DNA from: Humulus lupulus
Lineage: Eukaryota; Streptophyta; Magnoliopsida; Rosales; Cannabaceae
DNA length: 64,000 nucleotides
Assembly (NCBI RefSeq): GCF_963169125.1
Contig: NC_084798.1
Span: 173,257,980-173,321,979 of the forward strand
Direction: 5' to 3'
Shown here: piece by piece, positions 11,204 to 22,420 of the stretch
Layout of the letters: each line of letters begins with the position of its first letter
Position numbering within the stretch: position 1 is the stretch's first letter
Program-made: the position numbers and the translations under genes
Notes under the pieces: generated by a model
The model's input: the letters and a program-made list of their open reading frames with translations, nothing else
Told to the model about the DNA's origin: nothing
Database searches by the model: none

Positions 11204-13128
11204 TTAAAACACATAAACAAACATTTACTTTTCCACGATAAAACCACCCAAAAAATAAAGTGCCTCATTAGGGTTGGTCAAGTTAAATTCAGATATCTTA
11301 TAAGACAATTTTATCTTTATAATTTGAAACTTAAAATAACTCTTTATTTTCTCATTTAAATATAAAGTATCGCTGGTTTGGTCAAGATGCAATTATCCAC
11401 TGCAAAAGCTTAATTACATCTTTGTAAGTGTAACCCATTATTTCGGAATTCATGACTTAACTTAAAGAGTGCCGCCTTAGGGTCAGTCAATCCTAAAATA
11501 CATCACTTCATCATTTTTTCGTAAGGAGGCCAACCTAGGTATAAATATGTCTAGAAACCTTCCTTAGGGGGATGGAAACAAATCCGCCTCGAGGCCCTAT
11601 TCATATCTCACAGTGTTGACTAATAATGGAGACCATATGTCACATTGAGATGTTCACCTTCTCCCACTTACTATTTTAGAATAAATGTTTTTTATTAAAC
11701 TAATCAATTAATTCCAACTTAATTACTAGTTTATTAATAACCCGATGAATGTAATTAATTAAAAAATTCATAATTATAAAAGAGCTTGTTTCTATAATTA
11801 ATGTGATCTAAATAATTACCCATTACATTCATCTAACTTTACTAAAACGTTTTTACATAAAGTTGGTTATCATAAAGGCCTATAAAATCTATTGTCTTTA
11901 TTATGGTGTGAGTTACCGAGTTTTAACTAATATAATTCTTAGTAGTTTACATGAAATTGATTTCACCAAAACAATTCATATAAACAAATACGACAATCTT
12001 AGATAATCATGTTTCTAAAAGATGCATGATTAATGAGAAACTGTGTGGGGTTTCATTAATGGCATGTAATTGACTAATGCATGATCATGTTATCAATCAA
12101 ACATCAATGAACATTTATTTAAATAAATACAATAAATAAATAAATAAACAATAAATGATAAGCCGAGTACTAATGAGTATTTCTAACATTTACAACCCTT
12201 TAAAAATTAGAAATAAAATTGCAATCTAAGCCTATGTAGCTTTCAAGACTCTCCAAGAATGTCCTTCCTCTCATTTAGGCTTTCTTGCTAATCTTTAGGA
12301 ACTTTGTTTTGCCCAACTTATTAATTAGAAACAAATTCTATAATTAATTTATTTAATTAAAACTAACTTTTAATTGAATAACCATTTTTGTCATCTTTTT
12401 AATTTAGTTGAATTTAAATAATTAAAGAATCAAATTCAAATAATTATTTAAACTTAAGATATTAAAATATTTTAACCAACTCAAAGATATTTTATTTTCT
12501 AATAAAATAAAATAAGATAATTAAACTTTTAAATTCAAATAATTTAAAAATTAATTAAATAAAAGATATTTTCAACAACTTAGGAATTAGGGTTTTGGGC
12601 ACCAAGATGGTGCCCTAAGGGCGGCAACACAAGGAGCCAAGGGCTCGGGTGGGGTGTTGGCTGGCGGGTAGGGACTCGGCCAGGGGCCACGTGCACAAGC
12701 GCAACAGGCAGGCAGGTGCGCGCACGCAGGGGCACGGGTTGCGCACTGGGAGCCGCGGGGCTGGGGCTGCGTCTGGCGTGCGTGACAGCAGGAGGCTCGG
12801 GCCTAGGCGTGTGTGAGGAAGACCAGGGGCTCAGGCTGTGTGCCTCTTTGATGCATGGCTTGATTTCCTCCTCATCTCTTGTGTACATATTTTTAAAATA
12901 CATATTTCTCAAATAAATTTACAAAAAGCCTATGTCCTTTATGGCTTACACAAGATCTAGAGAAACAATAAAATTCCTAACCCAATAGGACCATATAATT
13001 AACGATCCATCATTCGACCATACATTCAAAAAACATATCCATCCATTCAATATACATACCAACATACATATAAAAAATGCAAGAAACTCACACAATATTT
13101 AATATATATATACATATTTGTATAGACT
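11204..13128 (-). other. Copia-2 leader (1.9 kb) with possible intron
   Basis: It lies between GAG and the primer-binding site. It is non-coding and mostly AT-rich, with one abrupt GC-rich block at about 12590-12870. Short blocks (GGCCC..AT..CTC, TGTTGACTAATAATGGAGACC) appear related to the corresponding position upstream of copia-4 GAG (about 60730-60790), so this leader seems shared by the two elements. An acceptor-like sequence right before GAG suggests splicing. Confidence 0.5.
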
Positions 13129-13142
13129 GCTCTATCACCAAT
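13129..13142 (-). other. Copia-2 primer-binding site
   Basis: Read on the minus strand, ATTGGTGATAGAGC follows the LTR end ...ATACCAACA. It resembles the usual initiator-Met tRNA site TGGTATCAGAGC with a few changes. It fixes the left end of the LTR at 13143. Confidence 0.65.
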
Positions 13143-15209
13143 TGTTGGTATTAAATGATCAAATAAAAGATACGCAGCGGAATATATGGACCCATTTTAA
13201 TAATTATTAATACCAAAAAGGATCATACACATATATAAATATTAAATCACGTACAAATAGATCAGGGATTACCTCTTGTAGCCAATCAAGTGTCCTTGAG
13301 TTTTTTTGTATAAATCAATGATCTTCCTATCTAGTGTTCTGAGATCTCACACCCTGATCTTCTAGACCAATCCTCAAACACACAAGGATGTGTGTGGGCA
13401 CGTAGAATTCAAAATGTTGATTTATGTGACTCCCTAGATGTACTCAACACATGAGATCTAGAGAGTTTTGACAAAGAGAATGTTTAGAATAGTTTTCAAC
13501 TTTAGAGAAAACTATCGCTTTAGAGAGAGAGTCTGTATTTTTATTTTTCAAAAAATAATTATAAAACAAGCATTATTTTCTGAAAGTCACATACTATCAG
13601 ACTCATAAAGATATTTAATCTAATTAAATAATATTTACTTAATTAAAATATAATTCAAATTAAAACTAATTAGATGTTTCATTTAATTATTTATTTAAAT
13701 CATATTTAAAAAGAATAATTGAATAACTGATTAAACAATCTTATTTGAAATTCAAAATTAAAATTTAAGGAATAATTATCCCTAAGTTAGGCACCACACA
13801 CTGTACTGTACAGTGTGTGTCACTCAGCCCTATTTGGGTTTCCGTAATTTTTTCATTTGTTTATTTAATCAACTTTTAAGACAATATATTTATCCTAACA
13901 TAAATATCATTTAATTCAAAATTAACTTTATCTTAAAATATATGTTTTAAATTAAATAAATAAATATCATATTATAAACAAGATATTTATTATTCTCTCT
14001 CTTTATATTAATCCAATCAAGATTAATATTAATTTTTAACCTATAGTTTTTCAAAATAAAAACTATATAGTTAAATAATTATTTAATTCACAATTAATCA
14101 ATTACCCATAATTATCACATAATTATTTCCTTGCCTTGGAAAATTAATTCCTTTGCAATTTAGTCATTTCTGTTTTCAAATTTTTCTTTTGACATCCTTA
14201 CCCTTGACAGTGTAGGACAGAGGTGATCTAGGGACCATGGACCTATAATACGAAGCTCCAATAAACCATATTATTAATTAAATTCTTTAATCTAATAATC
14301 TTATTTCTTAATTCCATGATTACTCCACTATAAATATGGAATTGCACTCTAAGTATTTATAGAATTATATTTACAGAGTTTTCTCTAGTAGTCCATTGAT
14401 ATAATCAATATATGTAGGTATGTCCTCCATTATTGGTTCGTTAATTGGAGCTAGTCAAAATTAATGTTCTACCCTTCTAATTACCTCTTGATCCTTAAGT
14501 TCCATTAATTCACTAGCGAATAATTAATCTATAATCTAATTATAGATTTGAGCTCAATAACTGTTCAGTTCCAGAATCAATCCTTAACGGAACCAATATT
14601 CGATCCATTAGGAAAGCATGGATTCAAATATTGTAATTCACGTTCCCATATCCATGATATTGAATCTCCAAAACAAAAGTCATTAGCCTCATTATTCGAA
14701 GATACCTTAACGAGTGAATCAAAAGATCCAATAAACATAAACAGGAGTTCATGAATACTCAGGATTTAGACTGATCTACAAATGATCATCTATTATGACA
14801 AGAATTAAACATTTACGTCAAACGACAAGTTTATAAAGATAATTAATTATCATCGGTCCTGTCATATATAATCTCTATTATATACAACACCTTTACTACG
14901 ATGTCTATCCACATCAGTAATTCGAATCTAGATTACTTGCATCGTGTATGCTTAGCAAACCGTACTAGTAACCATTCATTAAAGGTTCCTTACTTTAATA
15001 TGTTAGTGACTATTTTATTCATTATAGATGATCTTAATTCTATCTTACTAATACAAGATCATATTCTCATGAATGAATAGGGAATTTTCTTGATATTATT
15101 ATATAATTAATTCAAACAATAATTATAACATTCAAATATAATAAAATTGTACTTTTATTTAAAACTAATAAAATGTCTTTTACATGCTTTTAGGGCATTA
15201 ATCCTAAAA
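13143..15209 (-). repeat. Copia-2 LTR, shared by both arms of the permuted element
   Basis: On the minus strand it starts near 15209 (AGGATTAATGCCC; the first bases are mutated from TG) after the polypurine-like AAAGTGGGAGAT, and ends ...TACCAACA at 13143 next to a primer-binding site. It is therefore a 3' LTR for the RNaseH on its right and a 5' LTR for the GAG on its left. It contains the short dyad at 13794-13826. Its length of about 2.07 kb is long for a copia LTR. No coding is seen. Confidence 0.82.
13794..13826. repeat. Hairpin in copia-2 LTR
   Basis: The arms CACACACTGTA and TACAGTGTGTG are perfect complements around a single C, with some extension outside. It is the counterpart of the dyad at 521-570. 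Confidence 0.65.
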
Positions 15210-15221
15210 ATCTCCCACTTT

Positions 15222-15946
15222 CCCTCAAAGCAAGTGAGGCATCTCTCTTAATCCCATATTGCGCACGTGACTCATGAACGACTTTGCAGGAAGTGTCTTG
15301 GTTAACGGGTCAGCCAGGTTCTAGTTCGATGCTATCTTCATAACAGTCACATCATCTCGGTGTACAATCTCTCTTACCATATGGTATTTCCTTTCTATAT
15401 GCTTCCCTCTCTTGTGGCTTCTTGGTTCTTTGAAAATAGCTACAGCTCCACTGTTGTCACAGTATAGGATTAGTGGCTTATCCATATCTAGAACAACTTC
15501 CAGATCAATGTAGAACTTCCTCAACCAAACCGCTTCCTTAGTTGCTTCACAAGCTGCTATTTATTCGGCTTCCATGGTTGAATTAGCTATGCTGGATTGT
15601 TTAATGCTTCTCCAGACAACAACTCCTCCACCAAGAGTGAACACGGACCCAAATGTCAATTTTCGACTATCTTTGTCGTATTGGAAATCAAAATCAGTGT
15701 ATCTAGTAGGGTTTGGCTCACCCCCTGAATATACCAGCATATAGTTTCTCATTCTCCTTAGACACTTGACAATATGCTTTACTGCAATCTAGTGTTCCAA
15801 ACAAGGATTTTATTGATAACGACTTACAATCCCAACTGCATAACACATGTCGAACCTAGTACACAACATAGCATACATCAGACAACCAACTGTTGAAGCA
15901 TAGAGGTACTTTCTCATATCCTCTTCCTCCTGAGGTGTCTTGGGAC
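15222..15946 (-). pseudogene. Copia-2 RNaseH and end of RT (right arm)
   Basis: Reading leftward from 15946, the sequence begins with the acidic stretch around EEEDMRKYLYAS, continues through GCLMYAMLCTRFDMCYAVG, then RNaseH with TLGGGVVVWRSIKQ, NSTMEAE (15561-15752) and LILYCDNSGAV, HKRGKHIERKYH (15321-15524). Stops interrupt the expected Trp codon region and the C-terminal tail. The first 26 bases (15921-15946) are identical to 7801-7826, the cut end of the left arm, and the frame runs on through the overlap. Confidence 0.88.
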
Positions 15947-16694
15947 GAGTGGCTTAGATAATGGTCATGATGTTGGTTCTTAAAATAAGGCTCTTATTTT
16001 ATGTTTAGGGTTTGATCATTGAAGCGAGATCACTTTCTTCTTTTTGAAGACTCAACACACGCACCAAGGTAAGGAGGTTAAACATGTTTGCTCGATTGCT
16101 AATGTTTATGGAATGCACGTTGTATGCTAAATATTTTAGGGCATGTACTTGGGAAGGTAAAAAGTAGACAAAGGTAGCCACAATTTTGACCATAGTGGTC
16201 ATAGAGAGGAGCACAAGTGCTTCCTCGTGGTATCTCTCTCATTTACATGTGTAGTGCTCGCATAGGTTTTCTATATGATTATGTTATGTCTTGTTATGAC
16301 ATGGGATTATGGTTTGTTATATGATGTTTGCTTTTATGTTGATTGTTTGGTTTGATTCTCCTGACTAGGTTTTAGTGCACCCCCTTTTTCCTCTCCACAT
16401 GCAAGAATTGAATTAAGTGAAGGCATGGCAGGTTGAGGACCATTCCAATAAGGTGTATGTACTCTGTGAGGGGACCGTGGGACAACAACAATCCTAAGAA
16501 CACTATAGCACATATTCTATTTTATGAAATACATTTTATGATATTTATGCTAGGACATATTTTATTAACTGCATGTTTTAGCATTATTTTTTTGTTTTTG
16601 GAAACTCAAATCCGAATTATTTATAAAGTATATTTTCTTTAGAATTTTAAATGTTTAATCAAAGAATATGTCCTAGTTAAATTAGGGTGTTATA
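15947..16694 (+). mobile_element. Unassigned LTR-like fragment
   Basis: It has no coding potential. The right end reads TTAGGGTGTTATA (16694), close to the GGGTGTTACA terminus of gypsy LTRs in this window, and it abuts copia-3 directly. The body does not match copies A-G by eye, so it is probably the 3' part of a different gypsy LTR. The left edge adjoins the permuted copia-2. Confidence 0.4.
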
Positions 16695-16974
16695 GAGCCA
16701 CAATAGTGAAGCAAAAGTCAACTCAACCGAAGAAGAGCTAGTGGCAACACTAAGCGAAATCAATGTCATACATGGAAAGGTAAATGGATGGTGGTATGAT
16801 ACTTGTGCTACCATCCATGTTACCTAAAATAGATCTTTATTCAAGACATTTGAAGCTTCAAAGGAATGGCATTAGATTAAAATGGGCAATGAGAAAAAGT
16901 CCAGGGTTAAAGGAAAGGGAACAATTTACCTATTCTTCACATTCAACAAGAAGCTTCTACTTACTAATGTTTTG
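16695..16974 (+). pseudogene. Copia-3 GAG end and protease
   Basis: It reads TEEELVATLSEINVIHGK, then WWYDTCAT with the protease Asp (DTCA in place of DTGA) and continues to LLLTNVL. Stops replace residues at two places after the motif. It is cut by the solo LTR at 16975 and resumes in frame at 19171. Confidence 0.8.
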
Positions 16975-19170
16975 TGTAACGATCCAAAATCACTAATAAG
17001 GCTTAAGGGCCTTGATTAGTGTGTCAGGAGGGCACGCTTGGTTTATGTGTGAATTAAGTAGTTTAATGCATGATTCGGTGATAAGCATGCTTGTATTGTT
17101 ATATGAATATATATGTGAAATGCATGTCTACGAGTATTACTATGCATGTGGGCCCTGCTTAGCTTAAAGGGGTATATTTGTAATCTTAGCCCGTTGAGGG
17201 CGTAAACGTGATTATATGCTATAGTTGTGAGGACCACATTATTATGTGGGTAAATCTGCAGCATGCGACTTGAGGCAATCCTAATATTTGACTTGGGGCA
17301 AGTCAAGGAGTATTTCAGGTATTAGATGGTTATTTGGGTTATCGGGTTATGGAAATAAATAATTGGAGATATATTTGAGGTTAGGAAGCTTAGGTGAGAG
17401 TACGGGGGAATTTTACCATTTTTCCTTCGGGGACATTTTCGGTACCCCGGGCCTCGGGATTGACTTAATTGCTTAAGGATAGAATAGAAAAAATTAAGAA
17501 AGTGGTGGAACAAGCTAAACCGACCCTTCTCTCTCCTTATTTTTCTTTCTCAAGAAAAACTACAGAAAAACTAAGGGAACTAAGCTGGAATTCAGAGAAT
17601 TGAGTAAAGGATTTGGAAGATTAATTCAGTAGAAGCCAAGGGATATAACCAGGAATTGAGGTAAGCATTGAATTATACTTTTGATCATTTGGTTATGTAG
17701 CTTTGGGACTGGATTTCAAGGGTTCTTGGGTTTGAATTTAAGGTTGAATTGAAGCTAAAGACTTGGGAGTTAGCTCAATAATTGTTTGGAGGATTGATTC
17801 TTCAGTGAAGGTAAGCTTCAATTCATAATATAGTGTTTGAATTCTGGGTTTTTCTGACTGGTTTTGGTGTTCTTGAGAGTGTGGGTTTCAGAAATTAAAA
17901 TGGTGTTTTGATGAGTTTCTAAACTAGGTTTCTACTGGCTTATGCTACTGAAATCATGCTAGAATGCTTATGATAATTGGAGTATATTATTGGGATGGTT
18001 ATGGGTGGTTTTGAGTGAGGTTAGGGTGTTAGAAATGGTGGTTTTTCTGGGATCGAAGGGGTCAGGCCGCGGCATAGTTCATGGTGTGCCGTGGCCCTCT
18101 GAAGCTGATGGGTGTTGGAGATGGAGGGTGGGCCGCGACATGGGGTATGTAGGGCCGCGGCCCGTGTCAATTTTTGTTTAAAGCTGAGCCTCTGGTTAGG
18201 GCCATGGCGCGGCATAGGGAGCTTGGGACGCGGCCCTTAAGGAAAATTGTGGCCTTTTAGAGTTTTTAAGCGTTGGAATATAACCTAGGGTGCTCGGGAT
18301 TGATTCTACTACCGTGTTTGGTGAAATTCGATGTCCCGGAGGCTAGAACTTTATCCGGAAACCTTTTTACAATTATTAATGGTATCCCTTATCTTGGTTG
18401 TGACTATGGAATTATTCCATGTGAATAACAAACAAACGACCTAAGAGTACCAGAGTTTACATTGGCACACAGGGCGCGGCTCAGCCACTGGTAGCTAAAG
18501 ACAACTTATTATTCACTGGGCTCAGTTTAAGCGGACTGGAGTCAGTTGGGTAAACAGAGGGTGCGACCTAAGGGCGTCGACCCTGGTTATCATGTGATTT
18601 GATTATTATTATTGATTGATGGATTTTTCATGTTGAATTGCTAAGTGTTGGTTTGTTGATTCTCTGGTTATGTCTATGGACTATGTGATTAATTTGGTAT
18701 GCTAAGTGTATGAACATGCTTTAAATATTATTCAATTGTTATCATTGTTTGTGCTATAACGTTATATTTTCTTGTGGGGCCTTGGCTCACGGGTGCTACG
18801 TGGTGCAGGTAAAGGCAAGGGTAAGCTTGATCAGCCCTGAATCGGAGAGCTCTGAAGGCATAATGTACATGATCAGTCGCTCGGCCGCCACTGTTGAGGA
18901 TAAGACAAGAACAGGAGGACCATAAATGTCTGTTTTTCCCTTAGAGTGGCTAGCGTTTGTTTGTTAGACTGACTTTCAAACATTGTTTCTTTTAGGATCC
19001 CTTGTACAAAACGTTTAATTATATGAAGTGTATATTTTATGACCAAAACCCTTTTAACCCTAGTTCATTAGAGATGTCAGTGACACATTTTTAACTAAAT
19101 GACTTGATTAGCAAGTCCCGCACCTTTATAAATATACAGTGTAACGGTCTTGGCTACCTAGGGTGTTACA
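16975..19170 (+). mobile_element. Gypsy (Tekay-like) solo LTR, copy B
   Basis: It begins TGTAACGATCC and ends GGGTGTTACA. It is flanked by a perfect 5-bp target duplication TTTTG (16970-16974 and 19171-19175) inside copia-3 protease, and removing it restores the copia-3 reading frame. It contains the family features: a GC-rich module with GCCGCGGC-type repeats (about 18058-18240), CAGGTAAAGG (18807-18816) and the conserved end. No internal coding region remains, so it is a solo LTR from LTR-LTR recombination. It has short spurious frames only. Confidence 0.95.
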
Positions 19171-20168
19171 TTTTGTATGTATCGAAAATGAGTGGAAACC
19201 TTTTGAGTGGCAATTTGCTTAGTAAATTAGGAATCAAGGTTGTGATAGATTCCGGCAAGCTTGCATTGTCAAAGGGAAATGTATTTGTGGGGAAGAGATA
19301 TGCTTGTGATGGCATGTTCAAACTTTGTACCTCTATTGATAATGTGAACAATAAAGCTTCTAGTTCTTCTTTTTATATGCTTGACTCAATTAAAAGAGAA
19401 ATTAAATATGGATTGATTGATTGTGATAATTTTGAACATGATAAATGTGAACTATGTGTTAAATCTAAAATTCTAAGTAAACATTTTCCTAGTGTTGACA
19501 AAATTCTAAATTGTTAGATTTGAGACATAGTGATTTATGTGAACTAAATGAAATGTTGACTATAGGAGAAAGTAGATACTTTATTACTTTCATAGATGAT
19601 TGCTCTAGGTTCACATATGTATACTTGCTTAAGAACAAAGATGAATCATTTAATGTGTTTAAATCATATAAAGTGAAAGTTGAAATTCAATTAGAAAGGA
19701 AAATAAAAGTGCTTAAAAGTGATAGGGGTGGTGAATATTTTTCAAATGATTTCAACTTGTTTTTGTGAAGAGCATGGAATAATACATGAATGTACCGCCC
19801 CATATACTCCACAACAAAATGGTATAGCGGAAACGAAAAATAGAACATTTCTTGAGATGATTAATGCTATGATATTACATTCTAATTTGAGTTTTAATTT
19901 TTGGGGTGTAGCCTTCCTATCCGCATGTCATATTTTGAATCGTATTCCCTTAAAGAAAAATAATATATCTCCATATGGGTTATGGGAAGGAAATAATCCA
20001 AACATTGGTTATCTTAAAGTGTGGGGGTGTCTTGCTTATTGCAAGAACATAGATCCTAAAAGGACCAAGTTGGGTCCAAAGGCTATTAGATGTGCATTTG
20101 TAGGCTATGCATCAAATATCAAAGTTTATAGACTGTTAGACTTGGAGTCTAATGTGATAATTGAATGA
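19171..20168 (+). pseudogene. Copia-3 protease end and integrase
   Basis: 19171-19516 reads YVSKMSGNLLSGNLLSKLG and on to ELCVKSK (the CC half of the zinc finger); the WHxRLGH half is missing, suggesting a small deletion. After a stop, 19511-19768 has LRHSDLCEL (Asp), FITFIDD and SDRGGEY (Asp). A shift leads to 19719-20168 with PQQNGIAETKNR (catalytic Glu kept, neighbouring Arg changed), ILNRIPL and VWGCLAY. It is clearly related to copia-1 but much older. Confidence 0.88.
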
Positions 20169-21909
20169 AGAGAGGTTGAGTTCTTTGAGAACATGGCATG
20201 GGATGACAACAAGTTAATAGAACCAACTCAAGTTAGAGAGCCTCAAGAGGAGACTCCTAAAAAGGTTGGTGACAAACCTCTATTGCCTAGAAGGAGCCAA
20301 AGAATCAACGATTTTGGATCAAGTGGTAAGTGTTCGCAAATAGAGATACTATACGTCATAGAATGAAATAATGATGAAGTCACTTGGCAATATCCAATAG
20401 TATTTTTATTAGAGGATGACCCCAAAACTTTCAAAGAAGTTATGTCCTCAAGGGACTCCACTTTTTGAAAGGAGGCAATAAATGATGAAATGGATTCAAT
20501 TATGTCTAACCACACTTGGGAATTGGTTGACTTTCAAAAGGGGTCTAAACCAATTGGGTCCAAATGAGTATTTAGAAGAAAACTCATACTGATGCCACCA
20601 TAGAAACCTTTAAGGCTAGATTACTAGCCAGATGGTTCAAACAAAAGGGGGAATATATTACTTTGACACATATACACCAGTAGCAAAAACTACTTCTATT
20701 ATATTGTTATTTGTCTTATCATCTATATATAACCTTTATGTTCATTAAATGGATGTCAAAACGACATTCCTAAATGGAGATCTCGAGGAGGAGGTCTATA
20801 TGGAACGAATGGAGGGTTTTGTTCTCTAAGAAAGTGAACATAAAGTGTGTAGAGTTGTCAAATCATTATATGGTTTGAAGCAATCTCCAAAATAATGGTA
20901 TGAGAAGTTTGATAAAGTTATTGTTTCAAATGGATTTAGACACAACAATGCTGACACGTTCTTATACTCTAAAATGTGATGAATATGTCATGCTAGTGTG
21001 TCTTTATGTAGATGATATATTTATTTTGAGTAATGACATGAGATGTATAATAGAAACAAAGAGGTTTCTATCTTGTAACTTCGAGATGAAGGACCTTGGA
21101 GAGGTTGATAACATTCTAGGTATCAAAGTTAGAGGAAATAGTGGGGGTTTTGTATTGTGTCAAACTTATTATGTTGAGAAAGTGCTTGACAAATATAGTC
21201 ATCTAAAAATCAAAAAGGCAAATACACCATCCGATTCAAACATGAAGTTTGAAAGAAATGAAGGAAGGGTGGTGGCTAAATTGGAACATGCAAGTGAAAT
21301 AGGGTGCCTAATGTACGCCACTCATTGCACAAGAGCGGATATTATATATGCGGTTAGTAAACTTAGTAGGTTTACTAGCAATCCAAGTATTAAGCATTGA
21401 AAGACTGTTGAATGGATTCTAGGATACCTTAAAAGTGCCAAAGAATATAGCTTTCACTATTAAAATTTTCCAAGGATATTTGAATGATATTACGACGCTA
21501 GTTGGAGAACAGGAGTGGGAGATTATCTCTCCACCACCGGTTGGGTGTTTACATTTAGAGGAGGTGCTATCTCTTGGGGTTCCAAGAAGTAAACTTGTAT
21601 ATCACACTCAACTATGAAAGCAAAATTTATAGCTCTAGCGGAAAGCCGCAAAGAGGCCGAGTGGCTTAGGGATCTCGATACATAATTATTCATTCCACTC
21701 TTGCTAGAGCATATAATAGTGTGTACAACGGGAAGTCTAGACATATAAGTCTAAGACATGAATATGTGAGACAATTTATTCAAGATGGAATCATGTCAAT
21801 CCCATATGTTAAGACAAGTGAGAACTTAGCGGATCCATTTCCAAACCCTCTTGTGAGAAGGTTAGTAAGTTCTACTTCAAAAGGGATCGGACAGAAACTC
21901 CTAGAATAA
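20169..21909 (+). pseudogene. Copia-3 reverse transcriptase and RNaseH
   Basis: 20169-20900 is RT N-terminal sequence with many stops (remnants of EAINDEMDSI and MDVKTTFLNGDLEEE). 20900-21400 keeps CLYVDDIFIL, NFEMKDLGEVDNILGIKV and GCLMYATHCTRADI. 21435-21909 holds RNaseH fragments in shifting frames, ending with the ENLADPF-type tail and LLE before the stop at 21907-21909. It is non-functional. Confidence 0.88.
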
Positions 21910-22420
21910 AGGATTTACCAATAATGGAAACCTAACTCCAACCTTGATAACATAAAGGAAAAAAGTTCAATGTATAAGAACAATTCGTTGATATGTGAAT
22001 GGTTTCAACACTAAAATTTTTGTGAGTTTCATCCAAGATGGTTAGGGATGGTTGCTACCGAGTGAGGGTTAAGCCTAGCGCTTTTAATGATGGTCACTTG
22101 AACAAGAATCTATAAATGTAGCAAAGATGATGTAAGAACTTCACCTATGTGAACTTAGAGGTGGTGTCACCTTTCATGGAAAGTTCGTAAAGGGATAAGC
22201 ACATGGCCATATGAGTGTTAAGCGAGAAAAGTGGGAAAACAAAAGATCTAGTGGAGGTGTGTGAAGTATCACCGGTTTTATCATAAGGAATACTTGGTTT
22301 AAAATTTTATGCAACTAATAATTTTGACAAGATTTTGTGGTTTTTTATTAGGGTAAAGTTCAAGTCGAAAGACACTTTACTTTAGGCACCAATAATGTTT
22401 TGAGCTAAAGGTAGAAGTTT
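21910..22420 (+). other. Copia-3 3' untranslated region
   Basis: Non-coding. Its layout resembles the copia-1 3' untranslated region (for example the GGTGGTGTCACCTTTCATGG block against GTGGGGCCGCTTCGTATGG). It is interrupted at 22421 by solo LTR copy C and resumes at 25507. Confidence 0.7.

Noticed and set aside
12580..12916. Pro/Arg-rich frames on both strands
   Set aside because: They come from the GC-rich block in the copia-2 leader. No domain, and frames are open on both strands because GC-rich DNA has few stops.
17990..18215. Short frames in GC-rich DNA; similar ones at 48415-48693, 54058-54453 and 62942-63294
   Set aside because: They fall in the same GC-rich module of the gypsy LTR and differ in frame and sequence from copy to copy.
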